Source: Pseudomonadales bacterium (GTDB lineage Bacteria; Pseudomonadota; Gammaproteobacteria; Pseudomonadales; Azotimanducaceae). From it: a DNA stretch of 64,000 bases. This document shows, piece by piece, positions 18,655 to 26,598 of this stretch; position 1 is the stretch's first letter, and each line of letters starts with the position of its first letter. Made by a program: the position numbers and the translations under genes. The notes under the pieces are model-generated. The model was not told the origin of the DNA. It saw only the letters and a list, made by a program, of their open reading frames with translations, and made no database searches. Where the stretch lies: positions 124,001 through 188,000 of the forward strand of contig JANQPF010000001.1 of assembly GCA_028285415.1 (NCBI GenBank). Reading direction: 5' to 3'.

Positions 18655-19436
18655 CTCACCAGGACGTATTCGAGAACGAACTTGCTGCCGAGATAGCCAA
18701 GTACCAGGAGACCGAAGGCCACGAGCGTCCAGCGAACCGCTGTCAGGCCGCGCCAGCCGAAAAGATGATGGCCGACAAGGAAAGCCACGTAGAGGCACCA
18801 CGATAGAGAAGTCAGCACGATGTGGTGCAGGACCTGGCGCGCAAATATGTCTTCGAGAAACAGGTAGCCGCTCAGGATCGCGCCGGACAGGAGGATGAGA
18901 CCGATCCACAGCATGGCAACGAGCAGACGCTCCATGGTTTCGAGCGGCGGCAGGAGTCCCAGCACCGAGGGTCCGTGGGACTTCAGCTGACGCTCCTGAA
19001 CGGCCAGCACAACGGACTGGCAGGCCGCCATCATGAGGGCGCTGTAGGCGGCGAGCGAAACCAGAATGTGCGCAACGAGAGACGTAGACAAGTCGGTCAA
19101 CGGAGTGCTTGCCGGTGCCAGGTTCGTGGCGATGATCACGAGGATCGAGATTGGCAGCACAATGAGATACAGGTTTTCGATCGGCAGACGCAGATTGGCA
19201 ATGGCTACCATTACGACGAGCACGAACGCCACGAGATCGCTGACGGTCAAGAGGCTCAGATTCAATCCGTTCGGCACGATCAGGTGGTAATACACGGCGG
19301 CGCCGTGGCAGAAGAGGGCGGCCATGATGATGCCCAACAGCGCCCGACCGGACTGCCGCTGCTTGAAATGGCGCCAGGAGACGTACAGGCCGGCAGCGTA
19401 CAGGATGACTGCTAGGATCGAAGCGAGGACAGGCAT
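18651..19436 (-). CDS. ypjD: CcsA-like inner membrane protein YpjD
   Basis: This 261-aa protein has about eight hydrophobic helices starting with MPVLASILAVILYAAGLYV, and a conserved end (HHIVLTSLSWCLYVAFLVGHH and the final FVLEYVLVR). It belongs to the cytochrome c assembly protein (CcsA/CcmF-related) family, but the short YpjD branch has no proven haem-handling role. I chose ATG 19436; the frame is open 28 codons further upstream. It lies directly upstream of corB with a 4-base overlap and divergent from ffh. Confidence 0.88.
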   Translation of the reverse strand: MPVLASILAVILYAAGLYVSWRHFKQRQSGRALLGIIMAALFCHGAAVYYHLIVPNGLNLSLLTVSDLVAFVLVVMVAIANLRLPIENLYLIVLPISILVIIATNLAPASTPLTDLSTSLVAHILVSLAAYSALMMAACQSVVLAVQERQLKSHGPSVLGLLPPLETMERLLVAMLWIGLILLSGAILSGYLFLEDIFARQVLHHIVLTSLSWCLYVAFLVGHHLFGWRGLTAVRWTLVAFGLLVLGYLGSKFVLEYVLVR

Positions 19437-19541
19437 GAGCGCTGCGGCGGCTGCGAGTGGTGTGTGGGCATGGTTTGAACGACTGAACTTGGTCTGCAGT
19501 GTGGCACAACGCGCAGGCATGTAAAGGCCCGACGCGGATTC

Positions 19542-19569
19542 CTGACGGCGTGCCGGTTTGAGCTATAAT
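19542..19569 (+). promoter_or_regulatory. Sigma70 promoter of ffh
   Basis: A perfect TATAAT (19564-19569) is preceded at 16 bp by CTGACG (19542-19547), a 4-of-6 match to TTGACA. It lies 37 bases before the ffh ATG in the divergent ypjD-ffh gap. Confidence 0.65.
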
Positions 19570-19606
19570 CCGCGCCTTATTGAATTACCGCTCGATTGAA
19601 TAGCTT

Positions 19607-20974
19607 ATGTTCGACAACCTTTCGGATCGCCTGACACAGACCATGCGCGGCATTGCAGGCCGCGCGAAGTTGACCGAAGAAAACGTCAGCGATGCGCTGC
19701 GCGACGTGCGGATGGCGCTCCTCGAAGCGGACGTCGCCCTGCCCGTTGTCAAGACCTTCGTTGAGCAGGTCAAAAACAAGGCGCTCGGCACGGTGGTGTC
19801 CAACGCGCTCAATCCCGGGGAGCAGTTCGTCAAGATTGTCCACGACGAGCTCGTGCACACCATGGGCGACGCGAACGACGCGCTGAACCTCGCCGCAGCG
19901 CCGCCGGTTGTCGTTCTGATGGCGGGCCTGCAGGGTGCGGGTAAAACCACAACCGTGGCCAAGCTCGCGCGGTTTCTGAAAGAGCGTGAGAAAAAGAAGG
20001 TGGCGGTCGTCAGCGCGGACGTCTACCGACCCGCGGCCATCGCTCAGCTCGAGACGCTGGCGGGCGAAGTGAACGTGCAGTTCATCCCGTCCAGCGCCGA
20101 TGACAAGCCGGTAGCCATTGCCGAAAACGCTGTCGCTGAAGCAAAGAAACAGTTTGCCGATGTGCTGATCGTCGATACCGCCGGGCGGCTCGCGGTGGAT
20201 GCGGACATGATGGCGGAGATCCAGGCGCTGCAGGCGGCGCTGCAGCCAACCGAGACGCTTTTTGTCGTCGACGCGATGACGGGGCAGGACGCTGCCAATA
20301 CCGCTCAGGCTTTCAACGAAGCGCTCACGCTGACCGGGGTGGTGCTTGCCAAGGCGGACGGTGATGCGCGCGGCGGTGCAGCGCTCAGCGTGCGGTCGAT
20401 TACCGGCAAACCCATCAAGTTTCTCGGCATGGGCGAGAAAACGGATGCGCTCGAGCCGTTTTTCCCGGATCGCCTGGCGTCGCGGATCCTCGGCATGGGT
20501 GACGTGCTCACGCTCATCGAAGAAGCGGAACGCAAGGTCGACAAACAGAAAGCGGAGAAGCTGGCGAAGAAGATCCAGCGCGGTCGCAAGTTCGACCTCG
20601 AGGATTTTCGCGATCAGCTCGATCAGATGGCCAACATGGGTGGCATCACGAGCATGCTCGACAAGCTGCCCGGCATGGGCCAGCTGCCGCCCCAGGCGCA
20701 GGCGCAGCTTGATGACGGCATGTTCGCACGCATGGGTGTGATCATCGATTCCATGACGCCGCACGAACGGCGCTTTCCCGACGTCATCAACGGCTCGCGC
20801 AAGCAGCGCATCGCCAAAGGCAGCGGCACGGAGGTACCGGACGTCAATCGACTGCTGAAGCAGCACAAACAAATGCAGAAGATGATGAAGAAGGTAGGTA
20901 AGAAGGGCGGCATGCAGAAGATGATGCGGGGCCTGCAGGGCATGAAACCGCCGCCGGGTATGCCGCGTCGGTGA
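19607..20974 (+). CDS. ffh: Signal recognition particle protein Ffh
   Basis: Ffh (SRP54) binds 4.5S RNA and signal sequences and delivers ribosomes to FtsY at the membrane. The N domain is followed by the NG GTPase with P-loop GLQGAGKTT near residues 107-115, DTAGR and the TKADGDARGG region. The C-terminal M domain is methionine-rich (KQMQKMMKKVGKKGG and later), as expected for signal peptide and RNA binding. Length of 455 aa is normal. It heads the ffh-rpsP-rimM-trmD-rplS block. Confidence 0.98.
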   Translation: MFDNLSDRLTQTMRGIAGRAKLTEENVSDALRDVRMALLEADVALPVVKTFVEQVKNKALGTVVSNALNPGEQFVKIVHDELVHTMGDANDALNLAAAPPVVVLMAGLQGAGKTTTVAKLARFLKEREKKKVAVVSADVYRPAAIAQLETLAGEVNVQFIPSSADDKPVAIAENAVAEAKKQFADVLIVDTAGRLAVDADMMAEIQALQAALQPTETLFVVDAMTGQDAANTAQAFNEALTLTGVVLAKADGDARGGAALSVRSITGKPIKFLGMGEKTDALEPFFPDRLASRILGMGDVLTLIEEAERKVDKQKAEKLAKKIQRGRKFDLEDFRDQLDQMANMGGITSMLDKLPGMGQLPPQAQAQLDDGMFARMGVIIDSMTPHERRFPDVINGSRKQRIAKGSGTEVPDVNRLLKQHKQMQKMMKKVGKKGGMQKMMRGLQGMKPPPGMPRR

Positions 20975-20999
20975 TGATTCGGGGCGGGGAACATACGGT

Positions 21000-21027
21000 T
21001 TGCATCGCCAGACGCTTCCTATAGAAT
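21000..21027 (+). promoter_or_regulatory. Likely promoter of rpsP-rimM-trmD-rplS
   Basis: TTGCAT (21000-21005) and TAGAAT (21022-21027, 5 of 6) are spaced by 16 bp in the 93-bp gap between ffh and rpsP, 40 bases before the rpsP ATG. The -35 match is weak (3 of 6). Confidence 0.5.
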
Positions 21028-21067
21028 ACGCCGCCTTAAAAAATCTGGTCTTACAACAGAGTCATTC

Positions 21068-21352
21068 ATGGTAACAATTCGTCTCGCCCGCCACGGATCC
21101 AAGAAAAATCCGTTTTATCACATCACGGTTGCCGATCGCGCAGCCAGCCGCGACGGCCGTTTCGTCGAGCGGGTCGGATTCTACAATCCCGTGGCCAAAG
21201 GGCAGGCTGAATCTCTGCGTGTGGACCTCGAGCGTGTCGACTATTGGCTCTCCGTAGGTGCGCAGCCCTCCGACATGGTCAAAAAGCTCGTCAAGCAGGC
21301 TCGCGAAGGCGCGAGCGCCGCAGCAGCCCCTGCCGCCGCAGCTGCGGAATAA
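21068..21352 (+). CDS. rpsP: 30S ribosomal protein S16
   Basis: The 94-aa protein begins [19 protein letters not shown] and contains [13 protein letters not shown] and [16 protein letters not shown], the S16 signature regions. S16 is an early assembly protein of the 30S subunit. The C-terminus ends in an alanine-rich tail. It starts the ribosomal part of the operon, with rimM beginning 17 bases after the stop. Confidence 0.98.
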   Translation: MVTIRLARHGSKKNPFYHITVADRAASRDGRFVERVGFYNPVAKGQAESLRVDLERVDYWLSVGAQPSDMVKKLVKQAREGASAAAAPAAAAAE

Positions 21353-21369
21353 CCGCCTCCAGGCACCTC

Positions 21370-21882
21370 ATGCCCGCCGGGGATTGTATTGTGGTGGGCA
21401 AGCTGGGCGCACCCTACGGCGTGCGCGGATGGCTGCACGTCAAATCGTTTACCTCTCCTGCCGATAATCTCCTGAACTACAGCCCGTGGGCACTCAGTCG
21501 CGGTGGCAACGAGTGGCAGCCCGTGATCCTCGAGGGCTGCCGCGCCCACAAGAGCGGCTTCGTCGCCAAATTCGAGGGCGTTGACGATCGCGATGCCGCG
21601 GCGAAGCTGACGGCGACGTTGGTCGGTGTGGCGCGCCAGAGCCTGCCGGAAGCCGCAGCGGATGAGTTTTACTGGCGGGACATGGAAGGTTGCGCGGTGG
21701 TTGATCGTACCGGTGCAGCGCTTGGGCGGGTGCACGGTTTTCTGGAGACCGGCGCGCACGACGTCATGGTGGTGCAGGGTGCCGCAGGTGACGAGACGTT
21801 GGTGCCGTTCGCGGCGCGCTATGTGACGGAGGTGGATCTCGAGGCCCGTCGCATTGTGGTCGATTGGCAGGCTGACTGGTAA
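21370..21882 (+). CDS. rimM: 16S rRNA processing protein RimM
   Basis: RimM binds S19 and helps mature the 30S head. Residues CIVVGKLGAPYGVRGWLHVKSF mark the N-terminal barrel, and EFYWRDMEGCAVV begins the C-terminal PRC-barrel, which ends in PFAARYVTEVDLEARRIVVDW. I chose ATG 21370 (170 aa) because it gives the standard N-terminus; the frame extends further upstream inside rpsP. TrmD follows after 13 bases. Confidence 0.96.
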   Translation: MPAGDCIVVGKLGAPYGVRGWLHVKSFTSPADNLLNYSPWALSRGGNEWQPVILEGCRAHKSGFVAKFEGVDDRDAAAKLTATLVGVARQSLPEAAADEFYWRDMEGCAVVDRTGAALGRVHGFLETGAHDVMVVQGAAGDETLVPFAARYVTEVDLEARRIVVDWQADW

Positions 21883-21895
21883 ACGGAGGCGGACG

Positions 21896-22627
21896 ATGTG
21901 GTTCGGTGTGGTGACGTTGTTTCCCGAGCTCATGACCGCGGCCAGCACCGCGGGGGTCTTCGGGCGCGCGCTCGAGCAGGGTGTGCTTACGCTCGACGTA
22001 TTCAACCCGCGGGATTACACCGCTGACCGGCATCGCACCGTTGATGACAAACCCTATGGCGGCGGGGCAGGCATGGTGATGATGCACGAACCCCTGGCCC
22101 GGGCGGTGCAGGCGGCCCGTGACAGCGCGCCGGCGGACACACCGGTTGTGATGATGAGCCCGCAGGGCAGCAGGTTTGCACAGGCAGAGGCGGTGCGGCG
22201 CAGCGCCGGGACCGGGCTCATCCTGATCTGTGGCCGCTACGAAGGGGTCGACGAGCGCTTCATCGATGCCCACGTTGACCTGCAGTGGTCGATTGGCGAC
22301 TACGTGCTGAGCGGTGGGGAGCTACCGGCCCTCGTGGTGATGGATGCCATCGCCCGGCACGTGCCGGGAACGCTCGGCAATGCGCAATCAAATATTGATG
22401 AATCACATCTTGATGGAACGCTCGATTACCCTCACTATACGCGCCCCGAGGAAACCAGCGCCGGTTCCGTCCCGGACGTGCTCCTGAGCGGAGATCATGC
22501 GCGGGTTTCCGAGTACCGTCGCCGTGAGGCGTTACAGCGAACTTTTGAACGGCGCCCTGATCTGCTCACGCGGCGGATATTGACAGGGGCCGAGCGGAAT
22601 TTGTTAGAAGACATTTGCGACCCTTGA
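21896..22627 (+). CDS. trmD: tRNA (guanine-37-N1)-methyltransferase
   Basis: TrmD methylates G37 of tRNAs that read CNN codons, preventing +1 frameshifts. The SPOUT knot is evident: VVTLFPELM at the start, DDKPYGGGAGMVM, LICGRYEGVDERF, and the SAM-binding SIGDYVLSGGELPALV segment. ATG 21896 follows GGAGG and yields 243 aa; the frame is open a little further upstream. It lies in the conserved rpsP-rimM-trmD-rplS order. Confidence 0.97.
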   Translation: MWFGVVTLFPELMTAASTAGVFGRALEQGVLTLDVFNPRDYTADRHRTVDDKPYGGGAGMVMMHEPLARAVQAARDSAPADTPVVMMSPQGSRFAQAEAVRRSAGTGLILICGRYEGVDERFIDAHVDLQWSIGDYVLSGGELPALVVMDAIARHVPGTLGNAQSNIDESHLDGTLDYPHYTRPEETSAGSVPDVLLSGDHARVSEYRRREALQRTFERRPDLLTRRILTGAERNLLEDICDP

Positions 22628-22654
22628 GCAGGGTACGTGAGAAACGAGGCAGCC

Positions 22655-23008
22655 ATGCGTAAAAACAAGATCATAGAAGACATCGAAAACGGCCAGATGG
22701 AAAAAGACGTGCCGGAGTTCGCCCCGGGTGACACCGTCAGCGTCCAGGTACGGGTCAAAGAAGGCAGCCGTGAGCGGCTGCAGGCGTTTGAAGGCGTTGT
22801 CATCGGCAAGCGCAACCGTGGGCTGAATTCCTCGTTCATCGTGCGCAAAATTTCCCATGGCGTGGGTGTCGAGCGTACGTTCCAGACCTACAGCCCCTTG
22901 ATTGCCGCGATTGACGTCAAACGCCGCGGCGATGTGCGCAAAGCCAAGCTCTACTATCTGCGTGAGCGTTCCGGCCGTTCCGCGCGCATCAAAGAAAAAG
23001 TCAACTAA
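22655..23008 (+). CDS. rplS: 50S ribosomal protein L19
   Basis: L19 sits at the 30S-50S interface. The 117-aa product shows [26 protein letters not shown] and the very conserved [18 protein letters not shown] ending. ATG 22655 with GAGG ahead gives the usual start; a GTG at 22637 would add six residues. It is the last gene of the operon; strong hairpins follow from 23029. Confidence 0.98.
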   Translation: MRKNKIIEDIENGQMEKDVPEFAPGDTVSVQVRVKEGSRERLQAFEGVVIGKRNRGLNSSFIVRKISHGVGVERTFQTYSPLIAAIDVKRRGDVRKAKLYYLRERSGRSARIKEKVN

Positions 23009-23028
23009 ACTCCGCAATTCGAACCTGT

Positions 23029-23056
23029 TGCGCTGCATGGCTTGCCATGCGGCGCG
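23029..23056 (+). terminator. Strong hairpin after rplS
   Basis: GCATGGC (23035-23041) and GCCATGC (23044-23050) form the core of a stem that extends outward through a G-T pair to about 12 bp, 20 bases past the rplS stop. It is GC-rich but no T-run follows, so it may be an RNA 3'-end protector or a Rho-dependent end rather than a classical intrinsic terminator. Confidence 0.4.
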
Positions 23057-23114
23057 TGCGTGCGTGGACCGCAGGCAAGCGGTCAGCCGGGAGCGGGCTT
23101 TGGAGGGAAGAAGG

Positions 23115-23165
23115 CCAGCTTGCTAGGCTTGGGAGAGAGAGGGGGAGGGACGCCTAGCAAGCTGG
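23115..23165 (+). repeat. Perfect 14-bp inverted repeat with purine-rich loop
   Basis: CCAGCTTGCTAGGC (23115-23128) and its exact reverse complement GCCTAGCAAGCTGG (23152-23165) enclose a 23-base loop consisting almost only of G and A. As RNA this would be a very stable hairpin presenting several GGA motifs. It sits in the 468-bp interval between rplS and xerD, outside any supported gene. A shorter stem, GACCGC/GCGGTC, lies just before it at 23067-23084. Function unknown. Confidence 0.7.
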
Positions 23166-23417
23166 GCAGATAACCGGGAGAGACGACCAGCTACCTGTGG
23201 TTGCTCCAATCTACCTTGGGGGACATTGGCATACTACGTTGAAGCTCACCAGGAAGATGCACAGGCTGTGCCAACTTTGTAACTCGTTGGTCTATGCTGG
23301 ATAAAATGCATTAAATATCAATAATTTAGGACGTTTCAGGGTGTTTCAGAGCTGCGCCTGCCCACCACGAGACGGCTGTCGCTGCCGGTCCAGGAATTGA
23401 CTTAAGCTGTCACTCTC

Positions 23418-23444
23418 CGTCACATTGCGACACGAAATGTGACG
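23418..23444. promoter_or_regulatory. Inverted repeat upstream of xerD
   Basis: CGTCACATT (23418-23426) and AATGTGACG (23436-23444) are a perfect 9-bp inverted repeat separated by 9 bases, centred about 45 bp before the xerD start. The size and symmetry suggest a transcription factor operator; no known regulator consensus was matched. Confidence 0.4.
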
Positions 23445-23476
23445 CGATCCGCAACCCGCCCTCACGAGTGTAAAAT

Positions 23477-24364
23477 TTGGTCCAGTTACACCCGCTCATA
23501 CAACGCTATCTGGATGCCTGCTGGCTCGAACGGGGCCTGAGCGACAACACCCTGGCCGCCTATCGGCGTGATCTGCTCGCGACCCAGACCTGGCTCATTG
23601 AGCGCCATACGGACCTGCGCGACGCCACCACGCTGGATCTCCACGAATGCATGTCAGCGCGATTTCAGGCCGGCGTGGGCAGTCGCAGCGCGGCGCGCTG
23701 GTTGAGCGCTCTGCGTGGCTTCTACCGCTACCTGCTGCTGCATCAGGAGATTGAGGCCGATCCCACTGCCACGCTCGAACACCCGAAGCCAGGCCGGCCG
23801 CTGCCGACGAGCATCTCACCGAACCAGGTAGATGCGCTGCTGGCAGCACCTGACGTCACGACCGCGGTGGGTATGCGGGATCGGGCAATGCTCGAGGTGT
23901 TGTATGCCTGTGGTCTCAGGATATCGGAACTGGTGGGCCTGAGTGTCAACGACGTCAATCGCCGTCAGGGCTGGGTCCGGGTTCGCGGTAAAGGTGACAA
24001 AGAGCGACTGGTACCGATGGGTGAGGCGGCGCTGGCCTGGCTCGATCGCTACCTGCGCGAGGTCTGGCCGGCGCTTGCTGCGGGAAGCGACGTGCTGTTT
24101 CCGAGCAACCGGCAGCGCCAGATGACGCGGCAGACGTTCTGGCATGCCATCAAGCGTCATGCCCGGGCCGCGGGCATCAGCGCGAACATTTCTCCGCACA
24201 CCCTGCGGCACGCGTTCGCCACCCATCTGGTGGACAACGGCGCGGACCTGCGGGCCGTGCAGATGATGCTGGGGCACAGCGATTTGTCGACCACCCAGAT
24301 CTACACCCACGTGGCCCAGCAGCGGCTGAAGGCGTTGGTCGAGGAGCATCATCCGCGCGGTTAG
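23477..24364 (+). CDS. xerD: Tyrosine recombinase XerD
   Basis: XerD with XerC resolves chromosome dimers at dif under FtsK control. The N-terminal SAM-like DNA-binding domain (YLDACWLERGLSDNTLAAYRRDL) is followed by the catalytic domain with R148 (GLRISELVG), H241 and R244 (HTLRHAFATHL), H267 (LGHSDLSTTQ) and nucleophile Y276 (IYTHV). Numbering is close to E. coli XerD. The only reasonable start is TTG at 23477; GTG just upstream runs into a stop. It is followed by dsbC after 66 bases, the conserved order. Confidence 0.95.
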   Translation: MVQLHPLIQRYLDACWLERGLSDNTLAAYRRDLLATQTWLIERHTDLRDATTLDLHECMSARFQAGVGSRSAARWLSALRGFYRYLLLHQEIEADPTATLEHPKPGRPLPTSISPNQVDALLAAPDVTTAVGMRDRAMLEVLYACGLRISELVGLSVNDVNRRQGWVRVRGKGDKERLVPMGEAALAWLDRYLREVWPALAAGSDVLFPSNRQRQMTRQTFWHAIKRHARAAGISANISPHTLRHAFATHLVDNGADLRAVQMMLGHSDLSTTQIYTHVAQQRLKALVEEHHPRG

Positions 24365-24430
24365 CCAGTTCACGTTCGACTCAGCAACGTTTGCTAACAT
24401 TCATGGTCGAAAGATCGTCTTGTCAGGAAA

Positions 24431-25198
24431 ATGAATCAGATGAAGTATTGGGTAATTGGCGTCACTCTGTTGGCAGCGCTCAGCACATGGCTCCTACAAC
24501 AGACCGCCGTCGCGGCCGACGGGATGCTGAAAATCCCGGCCGGTAGCGAGAAGCTGATGGCATCGCTCAAGCGCCACGCGCCGAGCTTGCCGATCGAGAG
24601 CGTCTACGGTGCCGAGGTGCCCGGGTTCTTTGGCGTGGAGCTCAAGAACAATACCATCCTTTATGGCAGCGCCGACGGCAAGTTCGTTTACTACGGCGGT
24701 GATCTCTACGAGATGGGAGCGGGGCTGGTCAACGTGACGGAAAACCGCCGTGCCGGGAAGCGTAAGCGTCTCATGGACGCGGTGCCCGTGGAGGACATGG
24801 TCGTCTTTTCTCCGAGCAGCCCGGCACGCGCTTATGTCAGCATTTTCACAGACGTCGACTGCGGATATTGTCGCAAGCTCCATCAGGAGATTGCGGACTA
24901 CAATGCGTTGGGGATCGAAGTCCGGTATCTGGCGTATCCGCGCGCGGGCCTGGGGACACCTACCGCTGCAAAGATCATTTCCGCCTGGTGCGCTGAAGAC
25001 CGCAACGCGGCCATGACCGCCCTCAAAGCAGGTCAGACGGTACCCATGGCCAATTGCGACAATCCCGTCGCCAGCCAGTATGAATTGGGACAAGAGGTTG
25101 GGGTCCATGGGACACCGGCCATCGTCACCTCGGATGGTCGGATGCTGCCGGGATACATGCCCGCAAAGGCCCTGGCGGCGGAAATCGGTCTCAAATAG
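24431..25198 (+). CDS. dsbC: Periplasmic disulfide isomerase DsbC
   Basis: DsbC rearranges wrong disulfides in the periplasm and is kept reduced by DsbD. A signal peptide ends near AVAADG; an N-terminal dimerisation domain leads to a thioredoxin fold with the active site C144-G-Y-C147 and the cis-proline loop GTPAIV. A second cysteine pair (SAWCAED and ANCDNP) matches the structural disulfide of DsbC. Length of 255 aa is close to E. coli (236). It sits between xerD and hom. Confidence 0.95.
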   Translation: MNQMKYWVIGVTLLAALSTWLLQQTAVAADGMLKIPAGSEKLMASLKRHAPSLPIESVYGAEVPGFFGVELKNNTILYGSADGKFVYYGGDLYEMGAGLVNVTENRRAGKRKRLMDAVPVEDMVVFSPSSPARAYVSIFTDVDCGYCRKLHQEIADYNALGIEVRYLAYPRAGLGTPTAAKIISAWCAEDRNAAMTALKAGQTVPMANCDNPVASQYELGQEVGVHGTPAIVTSDGRMLPGYMPAKALAAEIGLK

Positions 25199-25317
25199 AG
25201 CCGGGTGCTGTCGCCCTCGGCACCGTCTTGTTAAGGTTGCACTCCTCGAGGTTGCGCCGGGATGCCCTGGTGTTCCGGTGAGCCATTTCCAACCGCGCTA
25301 GAGAGATACACTCAACC

Positions 25318-26598
25318 GTGACAAGTTTTCGTTTAGGTATTGCCGGCCTCGGTACGGTCGCTCAGGGCGTGCTGGACATCGTGCGTGAGAATGGCAGCGT
25401 CATTGCGTCACGCACGGGCGTAGAGCTGACGATCCAGCGCGTCGCGAGTCGGACCGCGCGTCCCGACGTTGATCTCTGTGGCGCGACGTTCTCCACGGAG
25501 CTTCGCGATCTCATTGACGACCCGCAGGTGGACGTGGTGCTGGAACTGATTGGCGGTGAAACGGTAGCCCGCCAGTTCATCGGCGACGCGCTCGCGGCAG
25601 GCAAACCCGTGGTTACCGCCAATAAAGCCGTGATCGCCGCGTACGGCAATGAGCTTCTGACGCAGTTTCCCGGCGTGGGATTGCGCTTCGAAGCTGCCGT
25701 GGCAGGTGCCATCCCGATCATTCAGGCAATTCGCAGCGGACTCGTGGCGAATCGCTTCGAACACGTTGTGGGAATCATCAACGGCACCTGCAACTACATC
25801 CTGACCGCCATGCAGGAACAGGGTGCGGCGTTCGAGGACGCACTGGCGCGTGCGCAGGAACTCGGCTATGCCGAAGCGGACCCGACGTTCGACGTCGACG
25901 GTATCGATGCGGCGCACAAGCTTGCCATTCTCCTGGGACTCGCCTTTGACGTGCCGTTCAACTTCGACGACATTGCTATCGAAGGCATTCGCGGCGTGAC
26001 GCCCGAAGACATTCAGTATGCCGAAGAACTCGGCTATCGCATCAAGCATCTCGGCATCGCGCGGCAGACCACCGCGGGACTCGAAGCACGGGTGCATCCT
26101 ACGCTCGTACCCGTGCAGCAGCTCATTGCCAGCGTCAACGGCGTGCTGAACGCCGTGCTCGTCAAGACGGACGCGGCGGGAGACACGCTCTTCAGTGGTC
26201 CCGGAGCAGGTGGTGCGGCCACGGCGTCAGCGGTGCTGTCTGACGTGCTCGCTACAGCCGAGGCGGGCGAGACGCCAACCTGGCGTTCGGGTGAGGCTGA
26301 GCTCAAAGTGCTGCCGGTTGCAGAAACTTACAGTGCGCACTACCTCAGAATCCCGGCGTTGGATGAACCTGGCGTTTTTGCCCAGGTCGCCAACGCGTTG
26401 TCCCGGTACGGTATCAGTATCGAAGCCGCCATCCAGAAGGGTCTACAGGATCACGCCTCCACCCCGCCGGTTGTGGCCATTGTGATTCTGACCCAGGTGA
26501 CCCGGGAGGCTGACATTGCCGCCGCGGTGGCCGAGCTCGAGGATCTTCCACAGGTTGCGGGAGAAATTGCCCGCATACGGGTGGAATCCCTTGCCTGA
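25318..26598 (+). CDS. hom: Homoserine dehydrogenase (monofunctional)
   Basis: Hom reduces aspartate semialdehyde to homoserine for threonine and methionine synthesis. The NAD(P)-binding site is GIAGLGTVAQGVLDIV at the start; the catalytic core shows GIINGTCNYILT and DPTFDVDGIDAAHKLAIL. An ACT domain (about 350-426) probably binds threonine. It starts with GTG and no aspartokinase domain is fused. In Pseudomonas thrC follows; here recJ overlaps its end by 8 bases instead. Confidence 0.96.
   Translation: MTSFRLGIAGLGTVAQGVLDIVRENGSVIASRTGVELTIQRVASRTARPDVDLCGATFSTELRDLIDDPQVDVVLELIGGETVARQFIGDALAAGKPVVTANKAVIAAYGNELLTQFPGVGLRFEAAVAGAIPIIQAIRSGLVANRFEHVVGIINGTCNYILTAMQEQGAAFEDALARAQELGYAEADPTFDVDGIDAAHKLAILLGLAFDVPFNFDDIAIEGIRGVTPEDIQYAEELGYRIKHLGIARQTTAGLEARVHPTLVPVQQLIASVNGVLNAVLVKTDAAGDTLFSGPGAGGAATASAVLSDVLATAEAGETPTWRSGEAELKVLPVAETYSAHYLRIPALDEPGVFAQVANALSRYGISIEAAIQKGLQDHASTPPVVAIVILTQVTREADIAAAVAELEDLPQVAGEIARIRVESLA

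Larger units (their letters stand above)
23009..23476. other. Gene-free interval rplS-xerD
   Basis: No convincing ORF covers these 468 bases. The first 170 bases are GC-rich and hold three inverted repeats (23029-23056, 23067-23084, 23115-23165) and eight GGA triplets between 23066 and 23179. The second half is A+T-rich around 23300-23330, has the direct repeat GTTTCAG at 23333 and 23343 (10-bp spacing), a 9-bp inverted repeat at 23418-23444, and a TAAAAT box at 23471-23476 touching the xerD start. A small RNA or an xerD control region are both possible. Confidence 0.5.

Noticed and set aside
17362-19509. 715-codon ORF joining corB with an upstream extension
   Set aside because: The extra N-terminal 285 codons lie on top of ypjD in another frame and are arginine/serine-rich noise; corB starts at 18654 with a 4-base overlap to ypjD.
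23041-23220. tRNA, tmRNA or RNase P RNA after rplS
   Set aside because: I found no cloverleaf, no CCA end, and none of the conserved segments of tmRNA or RNase P RNA.
25199-25240. Intrinsic terminator after dsbC
   Set aside because: GGTGC/GCACC gives only a 5-bp stem with an 11-base loop, and the following GTCTTGTT is not a U-tract.
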